Assembly (NCBI GenBank): GCA_949358305.1
Contig: OX442321.1
Span: 6,289,605-6,349,604 of the forward strand
Source: Strigamia acuminata
Taxonomy: Eukaryota > Arthropoda > Chilopoda > Geophilomorpha > Linotaeniidae
Reading direction: 5' to 3'
Length of the DNA: 60,000 bases
Translations under genes and position numbers: made by a program
The notes under the pieces: model-generated
What the model saw: only the letters and a program-made list of their open reading frames with translations
What the model was told of the DNA's origin: nothing
Databases searched by the model: none
Part shown: positions 49,557 to 59,949 of the stretch, in pieces
How positions within the stretch are numbered: the stretch's first letter is position 1
How the letters are laid out: every line of letters starts with the position of its first letter

Positions 49557-49943
49557 AAAATAAATCTGCACATTTTCAAAAAAAATCTGCACATTTTCAA
49601 ATTAAATCTGCACATTTTCAAAATAAATCTGCACATTTTCAAAATAAATCTGCACATTTTCAAAATAAATCTGCACATTTTCAAAATAAATCTGCACATT
49701 TTCAAAATAAATCTGCACATTTTCAAAATAAATCTGCACATTTTCAAAATAAATCTGCACATTTTCAAAATAAGTCTGCACATTTTCAAAATAAATCTGC
49801 ACATTTTCAAAATAAGTCTGCACATTTTCAAAATAAATCTGCACATTTTCAAAATAAATCTGCACAATTTCAAAATAAATCTGCACATTTTCAAAATAAG
49901 TCTGCACATTTTCAAAATAAATCTGCATTTTTTCAAAATGAAT
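49557..49943. repeat. 21-bp minisatellite behind IR-C, about 18 copies
   Basis: The same unit as behind IR-A and IR-B, with several AAGTCTGCAC variants (A to G) spaced every few units, a hint of higher-order amplification. Confidence 0.95.
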
Positions 49944-50230
49944 CTACACAAAAATGAATCTACACTAAAAACCTTGCTTTTATCACTATCTCTACTTTCA
50001 GCCATTACTTCTGAAAAATGATTACGTTTCATGAGTCCCGAAATGAACAAAAAAAATGAGAAATAGGAAAGTAAAAAAACATATCCCAACTAATCAATAA
50101 TTTCCCACGTGTGTTTTAATTCGGGACACCAATTTAATAGGAAAAAAATATTTCCGCCCCGATTTTGAAATGCAATAAGGTATTGCGGATAATTAGTTCC
50201 CTGAATAACAATAATGACTTCAAATTGTAA
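49944..50230. other. Duplicated 3' flank of the IR unit (copy C), left part
   Basis: Matches 10370-10565 up to about 50157. From there about 73 bp without a counterpart in copies A and B lead to the LTR at 50231. No gene seen. Confidence 0.45.
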
Positions 50231-51070
50231 TGTAGATTTTGAGAAATAAAAAAGTCGACTTGTTGGTTCAAAACTTCTTCAAGACTGGTTTTATTCTATG
50301 TAAAACAACGATAACTAAATACAAAAAGTGAAATGACTAAGAAGTCCATGCTAAAAAGTAAAGCGCATGTACAAGCGATGACGCACTCCAAAAGGGGAGC
50401 ACGAGATAATTGATGGCACATTGGCAATTAGGTGAGTTCCAAGAAGAGAGAGATAAACGATACAAGGTGAAATACCGTATATTATCGATTACTACGCGGG
50501 CCTCTATTAGCCCGCGGATCTCGAATTACGCGCGGGGCAAATTTTATTTTTGCCAATAACGCGCGGGCCTCGAATTGCGCGCGGGTACAGATTGGGAGGC
50601 CCAAAATGTGCCAAAAAGGATCACAAATGACACGTTTTGCATACGTTTCGGCAGAAAATTACCGAAACATATGAAAAACGTCTCAATTGTCACCTTTTTA
50701 GGTGTTTTTGGTTGCCGATACGTTCAAAAAACCTAGCATCGGCCAGTCGGCCGATGCAGGGTGTAAATAGTCCGCGGGCCTCTAATAGCCCGCGGGCCTT
50801 TAATACCGCGCGGGTCAAAATATTTTTTTGCAAATAGCGCACGGGTGCGTTATTTGCAAATATACGGTAACCACTCTCCAAAGAACAAAATACAATTTTA
50901 AAGGAATTAAAATAAAGTGTAATCAAAATCAATAACTCATCAAAATCAAATTAATACAACGATCAATGAACAATTAAAATCAACAATATATCAAAATTTC
51001 ACATCATTATAAAAACAAATAAACAATAGCAATAATAATTAAAACGTGTAAAATCGTGTCAGTTTTCACA
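50231..51070. mobile_element. Probable solo LTR related to BEL, with a nested MITE
   Basis: Begins TGTAGATTTTGAGAAATAAA and ends GTCAGTTTTCACA. Both ends resemble the BEL LTR at 38895-39392 (start TGTTAAACTTGAAGAG, end CGATTTTCACA). Copies A and B of the flank lack it. No clean target duplication was found, so the left border is uncertain. Confidence 0.55.
50473..50869. mobile_element. GC-rich MITE with TACCGTATATT ends
   Basis: Inverted ends TACCGTATATT (50473) and AATATACGGTA (to 50869). Subterminal CGCGGGCCT / AGCCCGCGG motifs recur in both arms. A hairpin ATCGGCCAGTCGGCCGAT lies at about 50739. Its composition contrasts strongly with the surrounding AT-rich LTR. Superfamily not assigned. 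Confidence 0.65.
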
Positions 51071-51162
51071 ACAATGACACTTTTATATAAGTGCCGTTTG
51101 GAACACTACACACTACAGTAATAAGGAATAAACTTTATTCCATATTTCTGTGGTGTGTAGAG

Positions 51163-51453
51163 CAGGGGTTCCCAAACTTTTTAGCATCGCACCCCACTTT
51201 TTAAGCACGGCGATCTTCTGCGCCCCACTTCATCAACCAGTGCATTAAATTTTTAAAAAATATACTACTAAAAAGAAAAAAAGAAATTTTAATATAAATT
51301 TGCATAAAACTGTGTATAATTTTTTATATAATTTTATATAATTTTGGTTAAAAATTTATAAAAGTTTGCAAAATAAGCTTGTTTTATTAAGGCAGGTATG
51401 ATGGGTGCGCCCCACCAATAATCAGCTCGCGCCTCACCGTTTAGGAAACCCTG
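51163..51453. mobile_element. Non-autonomous hAT element, second copy
   Basis: Starts CAGGGGTTCCCAAACTTTTT and ends GGAAACCCTG. Its whole length matches the element at 13515-15245 (reverse orientation, without the solo LTR). The flanks are unusual: GAATAAAC follows on the right, and the matching GAATAAAC lies 29 bp before the left end, separated by an inverted copy of local host sequence. Confidence 0.85.
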
Positions 51454-51550
51454 GAATAAACATAAACTTCTTTTAATTAGATATTGAATTAAAATCTGAA
51501 TTGTTTAAATAATCATTGCTCTCACTTGAATAAAAATTCAGTTTCAAATG

Positions 51551-51860
51551 TGTGACGGTTACAACACGGTGTATTTACCTATTGGTGCAGGTGCAAAAGG
51601 TGAGTAACCTTTTAACTGTGTTTTATGATAAATTCATTGAATATTATCATAAGACCGTCAAATAACTTTATTCTGTGAATAAATAATTATAGCGTCTGTT
51701 ATAAGTGTTAAACTGGCATAAAACTAAGTTTTATACAGTTTAAACTCAAATCTTGTATTTCTGGTTAAATTTGCTGCTAAATGTAAAAAGTGCCATCTAT
51801 TGACGAATTTAGGCATTTATTATAATGCCTAAATACTTGCGCCGAAAGAACATTGTCACA
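51551..51860. mobile_element. Solo LTR, 310 bp
   Basis: TGTGACGG...TTGTCACA with the 4-bp duplication AATG (51547-51550 and 51861-51864). Copies A and B of the flank show the empty site. It contains a hairpin TTAGGCATT/AATGCCTAA near 51810-51835. Gypsy-like by target size. Confidence 0.82.
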
Positions 51861-52054
51861 AATGTAACCCGTGCTAGTCACTTCTTTGCTATAGAATAGA
51901 TCATCGAAAATCAGCTTAAATCCATAATCATCAAGTACAAAATTAGTTTAATCAAAGTTAAATTACGATACGAGTCTCTTGGATCACAATACGAAATATA
52001 AGCTTATATCTACTAGTATACTGTATAAATAAAAATGTAATGTTCGTTTGTTAC

Positions 52055-52266
52055 TGTTATGTTTGCAATTGAATGTATGAGATTAATGTTGACTACATTA
52101 GTGTTACTCCAGAGATGTCGCTATTACTAGTTACCTAGTGATAGCGACACCTTAACAACCATTGTACGAAATTACTCTTTGTTAATAATAAAAGCAGACG
52201 ACAGTCGGACTCAAAGCAAAACAGACGCCTCTTATTTTGGTCCTTTTTGGAATACACATTCCAACA
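52055..52266 (+). repeat. Gypsy 5' LTR (only copy)
   Basis: TGTTATGTTTGC...ATTCCAACA with AATAAA at about 52190. No second copy is found downstream before or after 56807. The right edge is approximate because no clear primer site abuts it. A TGGTATCCACGATGGGAT stretch at 52309 may be the primer-binding site. Confidence 0.55.
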
Positions 52267-52673
52267 CAAATCAACAAGATGAATATGTCCGATTAATAGA
52301 CATAAAAATGGTATCCACGATGGGATACAGTAATCTCACGTGTTGACATTAATGAAGGCAGAGATTGGCATCTAGTTACACGGAAAATTTGAAGAAAGTA
52401 AATCAAAAAAAAAAAATCGAAAAGAGGAAACGATAGAAGTTGAGACGAAATGAAGTATGACTAGATGTCCTTGCTGCCGGAGAATTTAAGCGTGTACGTG
52501 TTGATGTTTTGAAGAAAAAGAAAAAAACTCTTTGCTCTGTTTCTGAGCAAACTTTTGGCGACGTTCCATCGCAGAGTAGCGTGAAAAAGGGACGAGACGA
52601 GCGACGTGGGCAATTAATCGTCGATAAGGAGGGGAACAGCGTTTGAATTCGGCCACATCTAGACCACAATATT

Positions 52674-55600
52674 ATGGCAAATCAACAGTTACCGGTATTG
52701 GGGATGTTACCCCCATTTACGGGAACGAACCAACACGACTGGGAGTCGTGGTATGAAAGGTTTTTGCAGTTTGTCGTATTGAACGATGTGGTGGATACGA
52801 AGCAGGTCCCGTTGTTTTTGACGACGATTGGCCCAGCCCTTTATGAAAAACTAAAGAGGTTAGTCTATCCGAAGACAGTGACGAAGACTACGCTGGTGGA
52901 GTTGACGACGGCGATTGAAAATCACTTCGAAACATTAAAAACACCTTATATGAACCGACAAAGATTGGGGAGCAAGGTTAGAAAGGCTGGAGAGAATGTT
53001 GAAAAGTATGTGAATGATCTGAAGGTATTGGCGCAAAAGTGCGGGTTCACCACGAGTTCCGAAGTGGACAACGCCGTCATAGATCAAGTGATACGGGGAG
53101 TCAAATACCCGCCTTTGGTAACACAAATCCTTGTACAAATGCCAATTACAATGGGTGAGCTGTTGAAATTGGCCATGGCTCATGAAGTGGCAGCAGTGAC
53201 CGCGACTGGGATTGATGATGCCCTGCCAATAGTAGAAGTAGGAAAACCAGCTGGAGTGTCTACTACGGCGACGGCAGTCATGCAGATGTCGGCGGGAGGC
53301 AGAGGGGGCGGCGCACGTGGAAGAGCAAGAGGCTTTCCTCCAAGGCGTGATGCACAACAAAATGGTCCAGGCAATGGACAAGGACGTGGACAGCCGGGAC
53401 AAGCACGAGGAAGAGGCGGACTTGCCTGGCGTCGTGATGGAACGCCCATTGCTTGCTACAGGTGCGGGGGACAGCACTTCGTGCGGAACTGCCCCTATGA
53501 TGCAACGTACAGCCCCAGATCTTCAATAGGCAAGAAGCGACCGCAGGAAATGAGCCAAAATGCCAATTTCAGCGGATGTGAGGCAGATGAAAATGATTGG
53601 ACAACCAAATCTGAAAAAAATCCTGATGGGGAAGAAAATTGGCGCCAACGACGGGTACCAGTAAATGCCATACAATTGGAAGAAGAGGACGAATTTGCTG
53701 TCTTCCAGTTGAGGCAAGATAGGCCACGCTCGCCGCCAGTAGTAATTCCAGTAACATTAAATGGAGAAGCATTTACTTTGTTATTGGACACGGGGAGCGA
53801 GAGGAGCCTATTAAACGTAAGAGTATGCGATGCGCTGTTGGCAGCCAACAAAATTACCCCAGATGACATAAAGAATACCCAAATAAGATTATTTGCTTAC
53901 CAAGGGAAGCCCATCGAAGTATTGGGGGCGGTGACACTGAGATGTGTAATGGCAAGTAGTGAAACTGAAGTGGAATTTGTTATTGTAGCCAACACTGGCC
54001 CAAGTTTGCTTGGACGTGACGTAGTGGACAGAGTTGGTTGGCCAGTGTTGATGGAAGTAATGCGGGATAAGAAACAAGGTGAAGTAAAAGATTTGACTAG
54101 AAAAGATATGGTGTTACGGATGGACAGTGACACACCACCAATACAGAAGAGGTTGCAAGAAATGTTAGAGCAGTTTGCCGAAGTGTTTTCCGAAAAATTG
54201 GGTACTTTTACGGGGGTGCCGGTCGAACTAGTTCTCCAAAAAGACGCGAGTCCTCGGTTTTATCGCCCACGTCCGGTACCACTGCCATTGAGGGCGGCAG
54301 TCGACAGGGAGGTGGATCGCCTAATTGCACAAGGCGTATTCAGGCCCATCAAGTTTTCGCGTTGGGCGACCCCGTTGGTGCACGTACAGAAGAAAGACGG
54401 CTCCGTAAGACTGTGCGGGGACTACCGCAGCACAGTGAACCCCGTATTGCAACCGGACCCATATCCGTTGCCAAAAATAACGGAATTATTGGCGTCCATA
54501 GGAGGGGCAAAGTGGTTTTCTACGTTAGACCTGCGGCAGGCTTACCTGCAAGTCCCATTATCTCCGGAGTCCGCAGAGATTGCAGCCGTCAATACTTCGC
54601 GTGGACTGATGGCGGTAACCCGACTCCCGTTCGGGACGATGCCGTCCGCGGGCGTTTTCCAACGTATTGTGGTGTCGGTGTTAGCTGGGATACCGAGGAT
54701 CTGGATATATCTCGACGATATTCTCATCGCAACATTATCATTGGAGGAGCACTTTGAAATCTTGAAGACGATTTTCGGCAGGCTGTTGGAAGCTGGACTG
54801 CGCCTGGCAAAAGAGAAATGCTGTTTAGTCAAAATAACATTGGATTTTTTGGGTTTTCGAATTGATACACATGGAATAACACCAATTGCATCAAAAATAG
54901 AGGCAGTAACGAAAATTAAAAGCCCGAGAGATATTAAAGAATTAAGAACTTTTTTGGGAATAATTAATTTTTACTCAGCCTTTGTAGAACACTTGGCAGA
55001 AGTAGCCGCACCACTGTATGAGTTGCTCTGCATAAAGACGGACTGGATTTGGACGGAGCGTCGGCAGGCGGCATTTGAGGCGATTAAACAGGCACTAACC
55101 ACCGCACCCGTCCTCCAGTACTACAGTTTAGACAAGTCCTTAATTCTGGCGACTGATGCGTCGCCGTTCGGCGTAGGAGCAGTCCTCGCACATCCCGATG
55201 ACGATGGAAACGAGCAGCCAGTGGCTTACGCGTCGAGGGCTCTTAGCGCGGCGGAACAGAACTATTCGCACCTCGACAAGGAGGCACTGGCGATTATATT
55301 CGCGGTAAAAAAATTTAACGTATATTTGCAGGGCAGATACTTTACCGTGTTTACCGATCACAAGCCCCTGTTGGGAATCTTCGGTAAAGACCGTCCTATA
55401 CCGGAGGTGATTTCGCCGCGGCTGCTCAGGTGGTCCTTGTTGCTATCGGCGTACAATTTTGAACTGAAATACCGTAAAGGGGAAGAAAATACGAACGCGG
55501 ACACCTTGAGCAGATTTCCACAGGAACTTCCGCGGCCTGAAATGGAGGAAACCTCGGTATTCTTGACGGAATTGGCGGAGGAGGAGCTGATGAAAGCTGA

Positions 55601-56807
55601 CCAGATAGCGGTAGCCACACAGGAGGACGTAATACTCAAGCAGGTGGTTTCGGCGCTACAGGAAGGAGATAAACAACTGTTGTCAGGGTCTTTGGTTTTG
55701 AAAGCTTACCAGGTGAAGTTCGATGAACTGTCCTTGCTGCGTAAAGTCATCCTGTGGGGCGAACGGGTAGTAATACCATTGAATTTGAGGCCAAAAATGT
55801 TGAGACTCCTCCACGAAGGCCACCCGGGAATAGTGATTATGAAGCAGCGGGCGAGACATCTAGTGTGGTGGCCAGGGATGAATTTAGAAATCGTCGAGTT
55901 TGTTAAGGACTGCGTGATGTGTGGGCAAAATAAAGCCTTGCCGCCACACGCGATGCCAGTCGCTTGGCCACGAGCCGAGGGACCGTGGACGCGGATACAC
56001 ATCGACTTCGCAGGCCCAGTAATGCGTTATATGATTTTGTTGATCGTAGATGCCTTCTCGGGATGGATAGAGGCGAGAGCGATGACCACAGCGACGTCAG
56101 CGACCACGATTGTAGCGTTGCGAGGAGTCTTCGCAACGTTTGGACTACCACATCTGTTGGTCTCAGACAATGGGACGCAATTTACGTCGCAGGAATTTAG
56201 GGATTTCACTGCCCGAAATGGAATTGACCATATATACTCACCCCCATGGCACCCACAGTCCAACGGTCAAGCGGAACGAGCGGTCCGCTGGGTAAAAGAT
56301 AAATTGGTGAAAATAACACAGGGAGACCTGGGACTCCGCCTTCAACGAATCATGTTGTTACAACATGCTTCGTTTAAAGGAAAAGGGGATCGGACGCCTG
56401 CGTACTTATTTCTCGGAAGAGAGTTGAACACACACCTAGATTTGGTACGTCCTAGGCCGAATAGATTGATGAACACAGCACCAACACCAGCGGTCCGCCA
56501 ATTGGCAGTGGGAGCCATGGTATGGTATAAATCATTCCCGGAGTCTAAACCACCGTGGGCTGCCGGGATAGTCCTGGAAAGAAGAGGAGAGTTAGTTTAT
56601 GTAATAAGGGATACAACGACCCAGAAGACCGTGGTAAGACACGTAAACCACTTACTTGCAAGAGGGAACAGCGAGGTGACCATGGAACAGCCAAAGATCT
56701 TATATCTCCGAAAGCTCGTCACCGATTGCTCTGAAATTTTGACACATCGTTGCATTCAAATAGGCGCGTGTTTTTATATGGTTTTTATATGGATATCACA
56801 CCTGTGA
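52674..56807 (+). CDS. Gypsy Gag-Pol in one ORF (1377 aa), C-terminus fused to Helitron tail
   Basis: Gag (about 1-250) starts MANQQLPVLGMLPPF and is followed by an RG-rich stretch and a knuckle CYRCGGQHFVRNC that is one residue shorter than the CX2CX4HX4C norm. The protease has LLLDTGSERSLLN, RT has LCGDYRSTVNP and YLDDILI, RNase H has ATDASPFGVGAVL and TDHKPLLGIF. Integrase has HEGHPGIVIMKQRAR, CVMCGQNK, IDFAGPV, SDNGTQF and QSNGQAERAVRW. Gag and Pol share one frame without a stop, unlike the 12.4-kb Gypsy. The final ~36 residues (after MEQPK) come from Helitron-type sequence; the 3' end of the element and its 3' LTR are missing. The catalytic motifs are intact. Confidence 0.9.
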   Translation: MANQQLPVLGMLPPFTGTNQHDWESWYERFLQFVVLNDVVDTKQVPLFLTTIGPALYEKLKRLVYPKTVTKTTLVELTTAIENHFETLKTPYMNRQRLGSKVRKAGENVEKYVNDLKVLAQKCGFTTSSEVDNAVIDQVIRGVKYPPLVTQILVQMPITMGELLKLAMAHEVAAVTATGIDDALPIVEVGKPAGVSTTATAVMQMSAGGRGGGARGRARGFPPRRDAQQNGPGNGQGRGQPGQARGRGGLAWRRDGTPIACYRCGGQHFVRNCPYDATYSPRSSIGKKRPQEMSQNANFSGCEADENDWTTKSEKNPDGEENWRQRRVPVNAIQLEEEDEFAVFQLRQDRPRSPPVVIPVTLNGEAFTLLLDTGSERSLLNVRVCDALLAANKITPDDIKNTQIRLFAYQGKPIEVLGAVTLRCVMASSETEVEFVIVANTGPSLLGRDVVDRVGWPVLMEVMRDKKQGEVKDLTRKDMVLRMDSDTPPIQKRLQEMLEQFAEVFSEKLGTFTGVPVELVLQKDASPRFYRPRPVPLPLRAAVDREVDRLIAQGVFRPIKFSRWATPLVHVQKKDGSVRLCGDYRSTVNPVLQPDPYPLPKITELLASIGGAKWFSTLDLRQAYLQVPLSPESAEIAAVNTSRGLMAVTRLPFGTMPSAGVFQRIVVSVLAGIPRIWIYLDDILIATLSLEEHFEILKTIFGRLLEAGLRLAKEKCCLVKITLDFLGFRIDTHGITPIASKIEAVTKIKSPRDIKELRTFLGIINFYSAFVEHLAEVAAPLYELLCIKTDWIWTERRQAAFEAIKQALTTAPVLQYYSLDKSLILATDASPFGVGAVLAHPDDDGNEQPVAYASRALSAAEQNYSHLDKEALAIIFAVKKFNVYLQGRYFTVFTDHKPLLGIFGKDRPIPEVISPRLLRWSLLLSAYNFELKYRKGEENTNADTLSRFPQELPRPEMEETSVFLTELAEEELMKADQIAVATQEDVILKQVVSALQEGDKQLLSGSLVLKAYQVKFDELSLLRKVILWGERVVIPLNLRPKMLRLLHEGHPGIVIMKQRARHLVWWPGMNLEIVEFVKDCVMCGQNKALPPHAMPVAWPRAEGPWTRIHIDFAGPVMRYMILLIVDAFSGWIEARAMTTATSATTIVALRGVFATFGLPHLLVSDNGTQFTSQEFRDFTARNGIDHIYSPPWHPQSNGQAERAVRWVKDKLVKITQGDLGLRLQRIMLLQHASFKGKGDRTPAYLFLGRELNTHLDLVRPRPNRLMNTAPTPAVRQLAVGAMVWYKSFPESKPPWAAGIVLERRGELVYVIRDTTTQKTVVRHVNHLLARGNSEVTMEQPKILYLRKLVTDCSEILTHRCIQIGACFYMVFIWISHL

Positions 56808-56937
56808 CAGGTAAAAACATGCTTTTTTGGAAAAACAGCCAAATCTGCTGAACGTAAATACAACACACGATTCCACAGGATTTATTTCCACGGGATTTAT
56901 TTATGAGCCACAGCAACGTGTGGCCGGGCACAGCTAG

Positions 56938-57276
56938 TAAAATTAATAATTTCTCACTGATTCAAATGAATCAAGTTTTCCATTATTATTAAGTTCAACT
57001 TGATACGAGTACAAATTATTAGAATAACATAAAAGTTGAAAAACTAGATTCACTCTGGCACGTACTAGCAGAATAAATATGAAAGTTCAGATCAAGTGAA
57101 GTGGGTGTACAAACATATTGTCGTAAAACCTTTCAGAGTCTAAGAATATTGATTCCATGTGTGGTGCAACATGCAGTACATTACATTAACATCAACGCTG
57201 CTGCTGCTTGCACGTACACATCCGATACAACATAAGTTATTCTCTGGAGATAACCGATTTCAGTTAACTATCGATA
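56938..57276 (+). promoter_or_regulatory. Upstream region of IR-D
   Basis: The last ~100 bp resemble the upstream region of IR-A (about 2030-2101), including TTTCAGTTAA and a CGATAATG start context. Nothing else recognised. Confidence 0.4.
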
Positions 57277-58817
57277 ATGAATCTTATTATTATACTCATG
57301 GCACTTCACGTGTGTAAGTGAAATCATTTGAATCTGAAAAAAAATGTTTTAAAATAAGCTGAATTTATTTCAAGGGAGTTGTACGAGACAAATGGCAACA
57401 AGTTTGTACTCCAACACGACTGGGTGCCCCCGTGTGACTTTAATTTCAAATCAAGGTAAAACCCAGATCGTAGTTTTAATTGGAATTTATTAATTTTTCA
57501 CCTTTTTTACAGACGGTCTTGTGGAACTTGATACCAAAGTAAGTTATTATTGATTAAGTAATAAATTTAACTGCCGGTAGTTTCCGGGAATAGTTTTCAC
57601 CAGGTCACTGCTATTTCATTTTTATGTATTCATCAATAAATAATATTTTTGTACAGACCAATTTCCAATATTTGGGGCACAAATGGCTTAGAATTGATGT
57701 TGCCAATATTCAGCATGGAAACTCTTTTACGCTTTTCCAATTAACTTGTGACAATCAGTCTGCAATGTATGGTTAATTAATTATTTGATTATTTCTTCGG
57801 TAAAATAAATAAATCAGAATCTTTTCAAAGTGCTAAGAAAAGCCCGCATTTGCAAAGGCCCATACGGATAACAACTTTTGATGTACGAGGTAAACTTTGG
57901 ATTAATTTTAGATTAATTTTTAAATTATTCTCCACAGTTTCCACCAATTTCTATCATACAATTAACGCAACCACCCACACTCGGAGGATATCTTGGCAAC
58001 CTATTCAACATTTTTCATAAAAAGTTTAACATAAGGTAAAAAAATCAAACAAATAGCAATACCAAAACGCTTTATATTTGTTATATTTCCAAGCTTTGAA
58101 ATAATTCGATGTGAAGACGGTCAATTTGGAGCCTTAATCAACGGAAGCTGGACAGGAATGGTGGGCGATCTAACACGAGGAGTAACACGATCTAAAATTC
58201 AACTACAAGTTGAAATATTCTAAGAAATTTCTCATTAGAAAGCTGATATTGCCGCTGCCTTAGCTGTGACCACAAAGAGAAGCCAATACACAAAGTTCTC
58301 GTCACAACTCTATCCAATCCAAACGGATTTAATATTCAGAAAATTAGATCAACGCACCTGGAATTATAAGTTCTATTTGCAACCGTTAAGTGCTGAAATT
58401 TGGCTGTGCATATTGGCAATTACTTTCACAGTTATTTCAGTCAAAGTTTTAGCACAATTCGTGTCAACGAGAGAAAATTTCATGAGTTGTTTCATCAAGG
58501 AGTTGCTGCTTTGTTGGCCAATCGTACTGTTAGGTATAAAAGTCTCATTACAGCAATTAATGACAATAAATTAATATGTTTTGTTTCCATTTCGTGTAGG
58601 CAATTCAAATAGATTCTCACTAATGTCCATGAAGCTCATATTTCTCGTCTACATCATTTTTTCAATGTTAATTTTCCTAAGTTACAATTCCGTGTTAACT
58701 TCTGTACTTGCAACAATAGATACAAAACTTCCATTTTCCTCACTTGAAGAAATGATTGAGAAATCAGAATATGTACCCGTGATCAGAAAGGGCCAAAATA
58801 CGGAAGAAATTTTTCAG
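57277..58817 (+). CDS. IR-D: ionotropic receptor, exons 1-9 of 11 present
   Basis: Exons: 57277-57313, 57375-57455, 57513-57538, 57657-57766, 57831-57882, 57938-58035, 58094-58181, 58239-58533, 58600-58817. They total 1005 nt, 335 codons in frame. It is the most divergent copy: signal peptide MNLIIILMALHV; S1 with NGSWTGMVGD, KADIA and TTKRSQYTKFSSQ; M1 IWLCILAITFTVISVKV; M3 with SYNSVLTSVLA; the start of S2 with PFSSLEEM. In S1 the T..ER-V motif reads TTKRSQY, so the ligand-loop Arg is shifted. After exon 9 intron 9 holds a MITE, and exons 10 and 11 are not found before the window end. The exon-10 acceptor region (59360-59375) looks eroded. The gene is either truncated or its last exons lie beyond the window after further insertions. 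Confidence 0.7.
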
Positions 58818-58823
58818 GTATTA

Positions 58824-59312
58824 GAGAGTTTGCGGGATGCATTTTTCCCTTACAGTTAAAGACTATACGGTATAAAAATAGTGTAAGGAAAAAATAATAA
58901 ATTAAGTTTTTGCGGGCTGCACTTTTCCCTTATCACTACACTATTTCAGCCAACTACTGACAGTTAGTAATTTTGGGCCTAAAAATTCAATTTGAGGGCG
59001 TAAATGTGCAAATTTCTGCATAAAATTCCATTATTATGCCTATAAAGTATGGCTTTGGGCCTAAAATTCAATTTTGGGCCTCACTTATCATTCAATCTAC
59101 GTACCTTTGACTGTTGTGTTTGATCGGGACAACAAAATAATCACCATTTGCAATGAGCGGAGCTAACAATTTAGTGTTCTCAATTCTGATTGGCTGCGCT
59201 ATATTTTAATTTAGTGTTGAAAACGATACACTAAAGATTTTTCCCTTACGGTATGGCACTAAAATAGTGTAACGTGGCACAAAATAAGGGAAAAATGCAT
59301 CCGCAAACTCTC
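58824..59312. mobile_element. TA-target MITE in intron 9 of IR-D
   Basis: Inverted ends GAGAGTTTGCGGGATGCATT and AATGCATCCGCAAACTCTC, flanked by TA (58822-58823, 59313-59314). Inside, TTTTTGCGGGCTGCA and ACTATTT/AAATAGTGTAA motifs form further inverted repeats. Non-coding, 489 bp. Confidence 0.85.
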
Positions 59313-59949
59313 TATTGTGATGCATCTTACGTTGTTTTCAAAGTTTGTTGACCACTTAATTTTAACGAAGCTGCTACTTTCATGTCCGACATGAACGTAT
59401 TATTTTCAAGACGCGCGATGATTGGTTGAGAGATGCATTGAGATACATTGATGAAAATACTCAGATCAGTATATTTTGCTAAAAGCGAATAAGGTTAAGT
59501 TTGGCGAAGAAGATAAAACCAAAAATTAGAGAAAACTTGCGTTGTTGAAACTTAGGACGATAAACTACAGGATTTCTCATCCGCCATTTTTTATAAATCA
59601 AAAATGCGAAGAATGAGCCATCTGTTGTCGCAATGTTAAAACTTTTTGTGGAAAAATGACAGACAATTGACATCCTGCATTTACATTTGTGGTGGACGTT
59701 ATAACAAAGTTCAATTTTATTTAACGTTTGATTTAAAAATAACATCTAAAAATCTAATAAATAATTTTCAGACATTATTTTTAACTTAAACGTAAAATAT
59801 AAATGTCTTCTAAAAATGCAAATGCGAGATGTCATGGTCAGTTGTCCGCCATTTGCCCGCAAAATAACGTCATTTTGTGCCGTTTTGGCTGGATGGCACT
59901 ACGATCACAAAACAGAATCCCTTTACAGTCAAACAATTAAATTGTGCTA
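59313..59949. other. Tail of IR-D intron 9, then unidentified AT-rich DNA
   Basis: Up to about 59370 it follows the intron 9 sequence of the other IRs (GTTTTCAAAGTTTGTTG...). After that I find no match to IR exon 10 and no clear element. Confidence 0.4.

Larger units (their letters stand above)
52009..56937 (+). mobile_element. Helitron containing a Gypsy retroelement
   Basis: The left end TCTACTAGTATACTG follows an A, and the right end ...GGGCACAGCTAG precedes a T. This fits Helitron rules (5' TC, 3' CTAG, A/T target, 3' hairpin-like GTGTGGCCGGGCAC, no target duplication). Only about 46 bp on the left and about 240 bp on the right look like Helitron. The middle is a Gypsy with one LTR. No Rep-helicase is present, so it is non-autonomous. 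Confidence 0.6.
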
